Made by a program: the position numbers and the translations under genes. Shown one piece after another: positions 1 through 5,107 of a stretch of DNA of 5,107 bases; position 1 is the first letter of the stretch; each line of letters opens with the position of its first letter. Source of the DNA: Bacteroidales bacterium (GTDB lineage Bacteria; Bacteroidota; Bacteroidia; Bacteroidales; UBA7960). The DNA lies in the NCBI GenBank assembly GCA_003553005.1, contig PUPG01000039.1, positions 1-5,107 of the forward strand. Direction: 5' to 3'. The notes under the pieces were generated by a model. The model was not told the origin of the DNA and searched no databases. It worked only from the letters and a program-made list of their open reading frames with translations.

Positions 1-620
1 CATTGTCATTCTGGAACCTGGCCCTCAAGGGGGGCTTCGTCATGATCCCATTGGCCATCTTGTCGATTGTGGCCATTTACATTTTTATTGAGCGTTATTT
101 TGCCATTAGCCGGGCCTCCAACGAGGAAACCAACTTCATGAACAACATTCGCGACTTTATTCACAATGGGCGAATTGACTCGGCCAAATCGTTGTGCCGG
201 AACAACCAGTCGCCGATTGCCCGTATGGTAGCAAAGGGGATTGTGCGCATTGGGAGGCCGCTTGGCGACATTAATGCAGCCATTGAAAATGTAGGCAAAC
301 TGGAGATTGCCAAGCTGGAAAAGAATATCGCGGTGCTGGCTACGGTAGCTGGTGCAGCGCCAATGCTTGGATTTCTCGGTACCGTGATGGGCATGATCAG
401 GGCATTTTTCAATATGGCCCAGGCTGGTCCGAATATCGACATCAGTCTGCTCGCGGGCGGGATCTATGAAGCCATGATCACCACCATGACGGGTCTGGCA
501 GTAGGCATCATTGCCTTTATCTGTTACAACATCCTGGTGGCCCGCATTGAAAAGGTCGTGTTTATGCTGGAAGCCAGGGCCACCGAGTTTATGGATCTTT
601 TGCATGAGCCGGCCTCTTAA
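1..620 (+). CDS. exbB: ExbB/TolQ/MotA-family proton channel subunit, 5' end cut by the window edge
   Basis: This is the inner-membrane proton-channel subunit that, with ExbD, energises TonB. The reading frame is open to the left edge (codons in phase with base 3). The TTG at base 3 is probably not the start, because Bacteroidota homologues usually carry a short N-terminal extension before the SFW-x-LALKGG segment. Counting from that codon, 205 residues are visible. A first membrane segment spans about 11-30 and is followed by a cytoplasmic helical region rich in charged residues (about 35-105). The family core follows: APMLGFLGTVMGM at 119-131 in the second membrane helix and a third helix at about 155-180 containing MITTMTGLAVG. 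T127 and T161 align by eye with the pore threonines T148 and T181 of E. coli ExbB. The C-terminus (EFMDLLHEPAS) is typical of Bacteroidota ExbB and argues against any frameshift at the end. It is the first visible gene of exbB-exbD-tonB-folC. TolQ is the alternative name, but the adjacent tonB favours ExbB. Confidence 0.93.
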   Translation, partial: LSFWNLALKGGFVMIPLAILSIVAIYIFIERYFAISRASNEETNFMNNIRDFIHNGRIDSAKSLCRNNQSPIARMVAKGIVRIGRPLGDINAAIENVGKLEIAKLEKNIAVLATVAGAAPMLGFLGTVMGMIRAFFNMAQAGPNIDISLLAGGIYEAMITTMTGLAVGIIAFICYNILVARIEKVVFMLEARATEFMDLLHEPAS

Positions 621-719
621 CAAGCCTCTGTCCGGAACGCCATGCGAAGCACATTTGGCACAGGACTTGTCCGGTATGTGTAGTAACCTGAGATTTGCAG
701 ATCTAGTAATTGAGATATC

Positions 720-1133
720 ATGGCCATAAAAGCAAGAAATACGCGCAACCTGCAGTTCAACATGGCATCCATGTCTGACCTGGTGTTTTTGTTGTTGATC
801 TTTTTCATGTTGACATCCACGCTGGTTGCACCAAGTGCCATCAACCTGTTGCTGCCATCCAGCGATAGCCGCTCCATGGCGCCGCAAACAGTGAATGTGC
901 ACATCAATGAAAACAGGCAATTGTTTCTGGAAGCAGACCCCGTCGACCTGGATGGATTGCAGGAAGGGCTGCTCGTATCACTCGATGGCATCAGTGATGC
1001 CACGGTTGTGCTGCGCGCTGACCATACCGTACCAGTCCAGGATATCGTTAACGTGATCGATGCGGTCGAAAGCATGAACAGCGAATACGGACTGCGTCAC
1101 CGGGTGATTCTGGCGACCCAGCCACGTCAATAA
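720..1133 (+). CDS. exbD: ExbD/TolR-family proton channel subunit
   Basis: This 137-residue protein partners ExbB; its single membrane helix sits in the ExbB pore and carries the proton-binding aspartate. A short basic cytoplasmic N-terminus (MAIKARNTRN) leads into one transmembrane helix at about 20-37. The motif NMASMSDLVFLLLIFFML includes D20, which corresponds to the essential Asp25 of E. coli ExbD. A periplasmic domain of about 100 residues follows (LLLPSS at 43-48, then alternating beta/alpha to the end, with VVLRADHTVP at 96-105). Length is normal for the family. The ATG at 720 is chosen because the basic tail and helix follow at the usual distance; there is no Shine-Dalgarno sequence, as usual in Bacteroidota. 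It lies 99 bases after exbB and 20 bases before tonB. Only one exbD copy is visible, whereas some Bacteroidota operons carry two. Confidence 0.93.
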   Translation: MAIKARNTRNLQFNMASMSDLVFLLLIFFMLTSTLVAPSAINLLLPSSDSRSMAPQTVNVHINENRQLFLEADPVDLDGLQEGLLVSLDGISDATVVLRADHTVPVQDIVNVIDAVESMNSEYGLRHRVILATQPRQ

Positions 1134-1153
1134 AAGCAACCGAGTTATTTATC

Positions 1154-1969
1154 ATGGAAGCATCCGAAAAAAAAGACAAGACACGGGCATTGGCAGGCAC
1201 GGTGGTTTTTCACGCCGTCATCCTGATCCTCTTCCTGTTGTTTGGCCTGGCGCCTCCCGAGCTTCCACAGGAACGCGGCGTGCTGGTGGCTCTGGGATAT
1301 ACAGAGGAGGGTGTTGGTGAACGGCAGCCGCTGACGGCATCTCCGCCTGACCCCGCTCCGACGCCAGCTGCCCCGGAAACAGAACCGGACCAGGTCGTCA
1401 CACAGGATACCGAAGAGACCGTGGCCCTGCCTGATGCCGCCGAAGAAACACACACTGAAACCGAAGATACAGATACCGACCAGCCGGATGCGACTCCGGA
1501 CCCTGAAGAGGCCGTGGAAGAAGAACCCGAGGAAGAGCCAGAGCCGGAGCCAGATCCACGGGCCATGTTTCCCGGCCAGGATCAGCGAAGTACCGATCGC
1601 CAGCAGCAAGGTGAAGACGAAGAGGAGGGAGATGCAGGCAGGCAGGATGGACTGATTGACGCGGATGACTTTGAAGGAGACAGTGGCGGGGAAGGCATTG
1701 AATACAGCCTGACCGGCAGGGAGGCTAACCTTTTGCCCAAACCGGATTATACCACCCCGGCCACCGGAAGGGTGGTCGTGCGCATCGTGGTGAATCGCGA
1801 CGGGCAGGTCCTGCGGGCCACCGCCGGAGCGAGAGGTACGACTACCACTGACGGCACATTGCATCGCCTTGCCGAAGAAGCTGCCAGGAAAGCCCGGTTC
1901 AACCGCTCCCCAAGCGCTCCCGAGGAACAGACCGGGACGATCACCTATATCTTTATCAGGCGGAATTAA
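1154..1969 (+). CDS. tonB: TonB-like energy transducer with a strongly acidic periplasmic linker
   Basis: This 271-residue protein should carry proton-motive energy from ExbB/ExbD to TonB-dependent outer-membrane receptors. The basic cytoplasmic N-terminus (residues 1-11) is followed by one membrane helix at about 13-33. The helix includes H20, matching the conserved transmembrane histidine of E. coli TonB (also His20). A long low-complexity periplasmic linker follows (about 35-190), rich in Pro, Glu, Asp and Thr. Residues 58-135 contain 28 Asp/Glu and no Lys or Arg, unlike the mixed EP/KP linker of E. coli TonB. The C-terminal domain (about 195-271) shows the TonB fold pattern: GRVVVRIVVNRDGQVL at 205-220, a helix with AARKARFN at 243-250, and a last strand GTITYIFIRR. 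The C-terminal domain is divergent, so the assignment leans on the membrane helix and the exbB-exbD context as well. The stop codon abuts the folC start. The linker DNA is G+C- and GA-rich, which creates spurious antisense frames. Confidence 0.87.
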   Translation: MEASEKKDKTRALAGTVVFHAVILILFLLFGLAPPELPQERGVLVALGYTEEGVGERQPLTASPPDPAPTPAAPETEPDQVVTQDTEETVALPDAAEETHTETEDTDTDQPDATPDPEEAVEEEPEEEPEPEPDPRAMFPGQDQRSTDRQQQGEDEEEGDAGRQDGLIDADDFEGDSGGEGIEYSLTGREANLLPKPDYTTPATGRVVVRIVVNRDGQVLRATAGARGTTTTDGTLHRLAEEAARKARFNRSPSAPEEQTGTITYIFIRRN

Positions 1970-3265
1970 ATGGATTACCAGGAAACCCTTGACTATCTGT
2001 TCAGCCAGCTTCCCATGTTTCAACGCATTGGTCCGGCTGCCTATAAAGCAAACCTGGATAATACCCATGCCCTCCTGAATGAACTGGGAAATCCCGAAAC
2101 AGCCTTTCACAGCATCCATATTGCAGGAACCAACGGCAAGGGATCCGTGGCGCACATGCTTGCCTCCGTGCTGCAGGCCCAGGGCCTGAAAACCGGACTG
2201 GCGACTTCACCTCATCTTAAGGATTTCCGTGAACGAATCAGGATCAATGGCGTGCCCATACCTGAGCAGGAGGTGGTCCGCTTCGTCGATCAGCACAAAG
2301 CCTTTTTCGTAAACCTGCAGCCTTCCTTTTTTGAGATGACCATCGCGATGACGTTCGATTACTTTGCCAGGGAGAAGGTGGATATTGCCGTTGTCGAGAC
2401 CGGAATGGGAGGGAGGCTCGACTCTACCAATGTGCTCCGACCCGAAGTGTCCGTGATCACCAACATCGGCCTGGATCACGTGCGTTTCCTGGGCCACACC
2501 CTTCCGGATATTGCCGGCGAAAAAGCCGGCATCATCAAGGAGAATACCCCGGTGGTTATTGGCAGGCGGCAAGCAGAGGTGCAGGAGGTCTTTTCAGCGG
2601 TGGCCAGCCGGCTGAATGCACCCTTGCGTGTGGCCGGTGATGACTACCAGGTGGTTTCCGCGGCGCAACTAACTCACGATGGGTTGCCGTCAATGCAGGC
2701 AGCTATCCGGCATGATGGCCATGTGCAAAGCTATAGCCTGGATTTGCCTGGCGAATATCAACTGGAGAACCTGGTCACCGTGCTGGCAACTGTGGACACC
2801 TTGCGCTCAGGTAATGCATGGGATATTTCAGAAGAGGCGCTAAAGAAAGGATTGCAAAGGGTGACCCGCAATACGGGCATGCAGGGTCGCTGGCAACAGA
2901 TCGGGCATAACCCGGCGGTTATTTGTGATACCGGGCACAACAGGGAAGGGATTGCGCACATTGTCAGGCAACTTGATGCGCTTGACTACGATACCCTGCA
3001 CATGGTTTTTGGCATGGTGGATGATAAGGACCTGGCCCCGGTGCTTTCCTTGTTGCCCCGCGAGGCGAAATATTACTTTTGCCGTCCGGATGTCCCCAGG
3101 GGACTGGACGCAAAAAAGCTGGCCGCAGAGGCCAGCTTTTGGGGTTTGGATGGCAATGCCTATGATCATGTGCATGAAGCTTTTGAGCAAGCCCAAAATG
3201 AAGCTTCACGCCGGGATCTGATCTTTATCGGTGGCAGTACGTTTGTGGTAGCAGAAGTCCTTTAA
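1970..3265 (+). CDS. folC: Bifunctional dihydrofolate synthase / folylpolyglutamate synthase
   Basis: FolC is a cytoplasmic ligase that adds L-glutamate to dihydropteroate and then further glutamates to folates, using ATP. All family landmarks are present in 431 residues, a normal length. The P-loop GTNGKGS is at 53-59 and the pterin-loop motif TSPHL at 79-83. ETGMGGRLDSTN, the Mg/ATP-site segment, is at 143-154, and NIGLDH is at 165-170. GEKAGIIK is at 183-190, with K185 in the position of the usually carbamylated lysine. The C-terminal Mur-ligase domain has QGRWQ at 305-309, CDTGHN at 319-324 (the DxxHN motif) and GGSTFVVAE at 421-429. The N-terminus (LPMFQRIGPAAYK) is characteristic of Bacteroidota FolC. 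The ATG follows the tonB stop directly (TAAATG), so translation is probably coupled. The 3' end contains a strong inverted repeat, annotated separately, and the stop lies 4 bases from that of the convergent gene. Confidence 0.97.
   Translation: MDYQETLDYLFSQLPMFQRIGPAAYKANLDNTHALLNELGNPETAFHSIHIAGTNGKGSVAHMLASVLQAQGLKTGLATSPHLKDFRERIRINGVPIPEQEVVRFVDQHKAFFVNLQPSFFEMTIAMTFDYFAREKVDIAVVETGMGGRLDSTNVLRPEVSVITNIGLDHVRFLGHTLPDIAGEKAGIIKENTPVVIGRRQAEVQEVFSAVASRLNAPLRVAGDDYQVVSAAQLTHDGLPSMQAAIRHDGHVQSYSLDLPGEYQLENLVTVLATVDTLRSGNAWDISEEALKKGLQRVTRNTGMQGRWQQIGHNPAVICDTGHNREGIAHIVRQLDALDYDTLHMVFGMVDDKDLAPVLSLLPREAKYYFCRPDVPRGLDAKKLAAEASFWGLDGNAYDHVHEAFEQAQNEASRRDLIFIGGSTFVVAEVL
3112..3140 (-). terminator. 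Candidate intrinsic terminator for the DUF4168 gene, embedded in folC
   Basis: Bases 3114-3124 (AAAAGCTGGCC) and 3130-3140 (GGCCAGCTTTT) form a perfect 11-bp inverted repeat around a 5-base loop. Read on the - strand, the GC-rich stem GCTGGCC/GGCCAGC is followed by six T residues (3117-3112), the standard layout of a Rho-independent terminator. On the + strand the stem is followed by only four T and then GGGG, so termination of folC itself would be weaker. It lies about 130 bases past the stop of the convergent DUF4168 gene, and no other terminator-like hairpin is visible between them. It also encodes FolC residues around 381-391, so a chance origin in coding sequence cannot be excluded. Confidence 0.55.
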
Positions 3266-3269
3266 GGGC

Positions 3270-3917
3270 CTATTCTCCCTCTTCCTCTTCTTCTTCTTCC
3301 TCTTCTTCGGCTTTCTTCCTTTCCAGCTCCTCTTTGGCTTCACGCCTTCTTTCTTCCAGGATTTCCTCTCGTCTACGCTCCCTTGCCAGGTGCGTTACAT
3401 ACTCCTGGAGCTCTTGATCCTGGCGGAACTCGTTGAGGATTTCGCGATATTTATCCATCTGTATGTCATGATCCTCGATGATCACCTGGACCATACCTTG
3501 CATTTCGCGCTGGATTTGCGTTACCTGGGGTGCGGCCTGGTTAAAGGCATCGATCTCTTCGCTGGAAAAGTTGCCGTCCTGCAGTGCGCCAATCTGCGCT
3601 GCCCGGGCAATCTGATCAAAGCGCTCGCGGGTCAGGCCGTAATCTTCCGTGGTTTCCGTGATGCGCTCCTGTGTTTTCCGCTGCAAGGCACTCACCTCCT
3701 GGTTGGCATCGAAAAAGACCAGCAAGGTTTCATCTGCATAGTCAAATTCTACATCTTCCCATGGATCGTCTTCATCGTCTTCATCTTCTCCTTCAATCAC
3801 TACTTCTACTTCCTGCGCATGGTGTTCCGTTGGCATGGCGAGGATCATACCCAATGCAATGAGTAGTGCCATTAAGCCTTTTGCCGGTGCGAATGCGATT
3901 TTTTTGATGGTTGTCAT
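3270..3917 (-). CDS. Exported acidic DUF4168-like protein of unknown function
   Basis: This 215-residue protein has a clear signal peptide: basic start MTTIKK, a hydrophobic core at about 15-28 (LMALLIALGMILAM) and probable cleavage near HHAQ at 32-35. It is therefore expected in the periplasm or outside the cell. An acidic patch follows (GEDEDDEDDPWED at 43-55). Two similar helical units come next, about 66-107 and 122-167, each with an F-x(6-7)-V-x(2)-[LI]-Q-R pattern, an ED pair, and a [FY]-x(2)-I ending. This matches my recollection of the DUF4168 family, whose function is unknown. The C-terminus is a charged, probably long helix (RRREEILEERRREAKEELER) ending in ten consecutive Glu. The frame could open at a TTG at 3959, but I chose the ATG at 3917: the signal peptide begins there and the candidate promoter overlaps the TTG. 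It follows the GH13 gene on the same strand and converges on folC with a 4-base gap. No catalytic motif is seen. Confidence 0.85.
   Translation of the reverse strand: MTTIKKIAFAPAKGLMALLIALGMILAMPTEHHAQEVEVVIEGEDEDDEDDPWEDVEFDYADETLLVFFDANQEVSALQRKTQERITETTEDYGLTRERFDQIARAAQIGALQDGNFSSEEIDAFNQAAPQVTQIQREMQGMVQVIIEDHDIQMDKYREILNEFRQDQELQEYVTHLARERRREEILEERRREAKEELERKKAEEEEEEEEEEGE
3279..3308 (-). repeat. Glu-codon triplet tract (imperfect GAA/GAG repeat)
   Basis: Ten consecutive Glu codons (seven GAA, three GAG) form a 30-base triplet tract coding for residues 204-213, just before the Gly-Glu end of the DUF4168-like protein. The tract is interrupted by GAG codons and any change by whole triplets would keep the frame, so slippage would alter tail length without killing the gene. 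It is coding low complexity, not a separate element. Confidence 0.8.
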
Positions 3918-3950
3918 AATTTGTAATGGATTTTGGTTTTTGTAGTCACT

Positions 3951-4014
3951 AATGGACAAAAATAATCATTATTCAAAAAAACAAAGAAAATAATTTCGTT
4001 AAAATGGACAAAAA
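3951..4014. repeat. 12-bp direct repeat AATGGACAAAAA in the intergenic gap
   Basis: AATGGACAAAAA occurs at 3951-3962 and again at 4003-4014, 52 bases apart, both within the AT-rich gap between the GH13 and DUF4168 genes. The first copy overlaps the candidate -7 element. A shorter AATGGA occurs at 3925, 26 bases before the first copy, and AATGGTC at 4014. These could be operator half-sites, but AT-rich composition makes a chance origin plausible. Confidence 0.45.
3957..3985 (-). promoter_or_regulatory. Candidate Bacteroidota-type promoter for the DUF4168 gene
   Basis: On the - strand, TTTG (3985-3982) is followed after 17 bases by TATTTTTG (3964-3957). This is an exact match to the TAnnTTTG -7 element of the primary sigma factor in Bacteroidota, with a -33 TTTG at an accepted spacing. 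Transcription would start near 3950, leaving a leader of roughly 30-35 bases before the ATG at 3917. That position rules against the alternative TTG start at 3959, which would lie upstream of the transcript. The region is very AT-rich, so chance matches are easier here than elsewhere. Confidence 0.55.
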
Positions 4015-4027
4015 ATGGTCTTTTGCC

Positions 4028-5107
4028 CTATGTGGCTTGTTCGGTGCTCCTGATCTTTATGATGTCATAACTCCAGGGAGAAAGCGCAATATTTATGCCA
4101 TGATGTTCCAATGTCTCTCTTTGGCCATTGATGCGGAGATCTGGGCGGATGGCGGACGTGATCTGAAAGGATTTCGCCTCGTCGCCGCCATGAGCTTCCC
4201 AAAAATGCCCCGGAATGCGGATGGGCAACTCCCGGTAGTCTTCGTTGGAAAAATTGGCTGCAACAAGCCATATTTCCTGCTTGTTCCATCGCAGATAGGC
4301 ATATGCCGGGTCCGGCAGGTCCGGATTTTGCCACATCAGGTCATAAAAATGGCCATGGCGAATCACCGCCTCTTTGCCCAGCGACAAGATCTGCTGGTAG
4401 GCACTCCGGAGATCTTTTTCTGCCTGGGAAAGCTTTTCATTGCGACAGGCCCCGTGGTCAAACCATTGCTGGAAGGAAGGCACCCGGTCATAATCAAATA
4501 TGGTTGTTTTTCCGTCATCTCCGCTAAAACCGCTTTCACCCGCTGCTTTTTCTCCTGTTTCCTGTCCGAAGTAGAGCATCAGGGGGCCCTTTTGCATGGT
4601 GGCGGCTACTGCCATGGCGGGTATCCCCGCTTCTGCATGGCCGGCAAAGTGTCGCGAAGCGATGCGCTCCTCATCGTGGTTTTCCAGAAACCGCAGCATC
4701 ACCTCCTCCAGTCCTTCCTGCGACTGCCATACGCGGGTCAGGTTGCCTGCCGGGGCGCCCTGGATGATGCTGCGCATCGTGTCGTAAAAGCCGTCTTTGT
4801 CATACAAATAATCAAAGCCAGCATGATGATAGCGTGCATAATCCTGTGGATTGTAACTCTCCCCGATGAAGAGCAGGCCGGGGTATTCCTGTTTGATTTG
4901 CGGGATCAGCCATTGCCAGAACTCCACGGGAACCATTTCCGCCATGTCGCAGCGAAAGCCCCGGACACCCTTATCTGCCCAGAACCGGATGATGTGCAGC
5001 ATTTGCTGCCAGGTAGCCGGTGGCGGATCGAAATGTTTGGCGCCCCCGCCAGGGAAATCCACCCCGTAATTGAGTTTCACGGTTTCGTACCAGTCGCTGA
5101 ACGATGG
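4028..5107 (-). CDS. GH13 alpha-amylase-family glycoside hydrolase, 5' end outside the window
   Basis: This is the C-terminal 359 residues of a GH13 enzyme acting on alpha-glucans or maltooligosaccharides; the frame stays open to the right edge. The GTG at 5080 is not the true start, because in-frame codons upstream encode PSFSDWYET, continuous with KLNYGVDF. Numbering from that GTG, the catalytic motifs are all present. GFRCDMAE (41-48) has nucleophile D45, FIGES (71-75) has acid/base E74, and FLENHDEERIAS (131-142) has the transition-state-stabilising D136. The rest of the barrel includes GFDYLYDK (88-95) and LMLYFGQETGE. A beta-sandwich C domain follows, containing YAYLRWNKQEIWLVAANFS and ending near SPWSYDIIKI. 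Conserved region I and any signal peptide lie off the window, so location and exact specificity (alpha-amylase, neopullulanase-like or other) cannot be decided. The KLNYG-to-HFDP loop and DYLYDK segment resemble Bacteroidota proteins annotated alpha-amylase. No susC/susD gene is visible nearby. Confidence 0.92.
   Translation of the reverse strand, partial: PSFSDWYETVKLNYGVDFPGGGAKHFDPPPATWQQMLHIIRFWADKGVRGFRCDMAEMVPVEFWQWLIPQIKQEYPGLLFIGESYNPQDYARYHHAGFDYLYDKDGFYDTMRSIIQGAPAGNLTRVWQSQEGLEEVMLRFLENHDEERIASRHFAGHAEAGIPAMAVAATMQKGPLMLYFGQETGEKAAGESGFSGDDGKTTIFDYDRVPSFQQWFDHGACRNEKLSQAEKDLRSAYQQILSLGKEAVIRHGHFYDLMWQNPDLPDPAYAYLRWNKQEIWLVAANFSNEDYRELPIRIPGHFWEAHGGDEAKSFQITSAIRPDLRINGQRETLEHHGINIALSPWSYDIIKIRSTEQAT

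Noticed and set aside
6..920. 304-codon open frame on the - strand opposite exbB and exbD
   Set aside because: It is His/Gln/Cys-rich nonsense antisense to two clear membrane-protein genes and spans their intergenic gap. No domain is recognisable.
1751..1776. Inverted repeat ACCACCC / GGGTGGT in the tonB C-terminal domain
   Set aside because: The stem is only 7 bp with a 12-base loop and no T tract, and it lies in G+C-rich coding sequence encoding the first TonB-domain strand. There is no support for a regulatory role.
1145..2155. 336-codon open frame on the - strand opposite tonB and the folC start
   Set aside because: It lies wholly antisense to two well-supported genes and crosses their junction. 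Its composition simply mirrors the Glu/Pro-rich linker codons, and no family motif is visible.
2174..2188. 15-base palindrome CAGGCCCAGGGCCTG inside folC
   Set aside because: It has a one-base centre and no T tract, and it encodes ordinary FolC residues (LQAQGL), so it is most likely coding coincidence.
2513..2530. GCCGGC repeated around GAAAAA in folC
   Set aside because: It encodes the conserved AGEKAG segment with common codons. The short self-complementary hexamers are explained by Ala-Gly codons.
3390..3866. 158-codon hydrophobic open frame on the + strand opposite the DUF4168 gene, resembling a membrane protein
   Set aside because: Its Phe/Leu/Ile richness is the reverse complement of Glu and Asp codons in an acidic protein. 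The opposite strand has a signal peptide, a plausible promoter and family-like repeats.
3918..3959. Upstream TTG start adding 14 residues to the DUF4168 protein
   Set aside because: The extension would put polar residues ahead of the signal peptide, and the TTG overlaps the candidate -7 element. The ATG at 3917 fits both.

Overview
The window looks like ordinary chromosome from a member of the Bacteroidota (Bacteroidetes), with about half G+C. The evidence is the ExbB, FolC and GH13 sequences, which carry the motifs and wording of Bacteroidota homologues. Start codons also lack Shine-Dalgarno sequences, and one intergenic promoter fits the Bacteroidota TTTG / TAnnTTTG pattern. I cannot name the order or genus from the sequence alone.

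Left part (1-3265, + strand): four tightly packed genes form a probable operon, exbB (5' end cut by the window edge), exbD, tonB and folC. ExbB and ExbD form the inner-membrane proton channel. TonB carries the energy across the periplasm to TonB-dependent (SusC-like or siderophore) outer-membrane transporters. Gaps are 99, 20 and 0 bases. The tonB stop and the folC start abut as TAAATG, so folC (dihydrofolate / folylpolyglutamate synthase, a housekeeping folate enzyme) is likely translated together with tonB.

Right part (3270-5107, - strand): a small exported, very acidic DUF4168-type protein of unknown function converges on folC with only 4 bases between the two stop codons. Upstream of it, on the same strand, is the C-terminal 359 residues of a GH13 alpha-amylase-family enzyme whose 5' end lies outside the window. 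The AT-rich 110-base gap between them holds a good candidate promoter for the DUF4168 gene and a 12-base direct repeat.

The most notable structural signal is a perfect 11-bp inverted repeat inside the 3' end of folC. Its U-tract faces the - strand, so it probably terminates the DUF4168 transcript inside the convergent gene. I see no RNA genes, CRISPR, insertion sequence or phage features, and no clear evidence of an undescribed system. The least understood component is the acidic DUF4168 protein.
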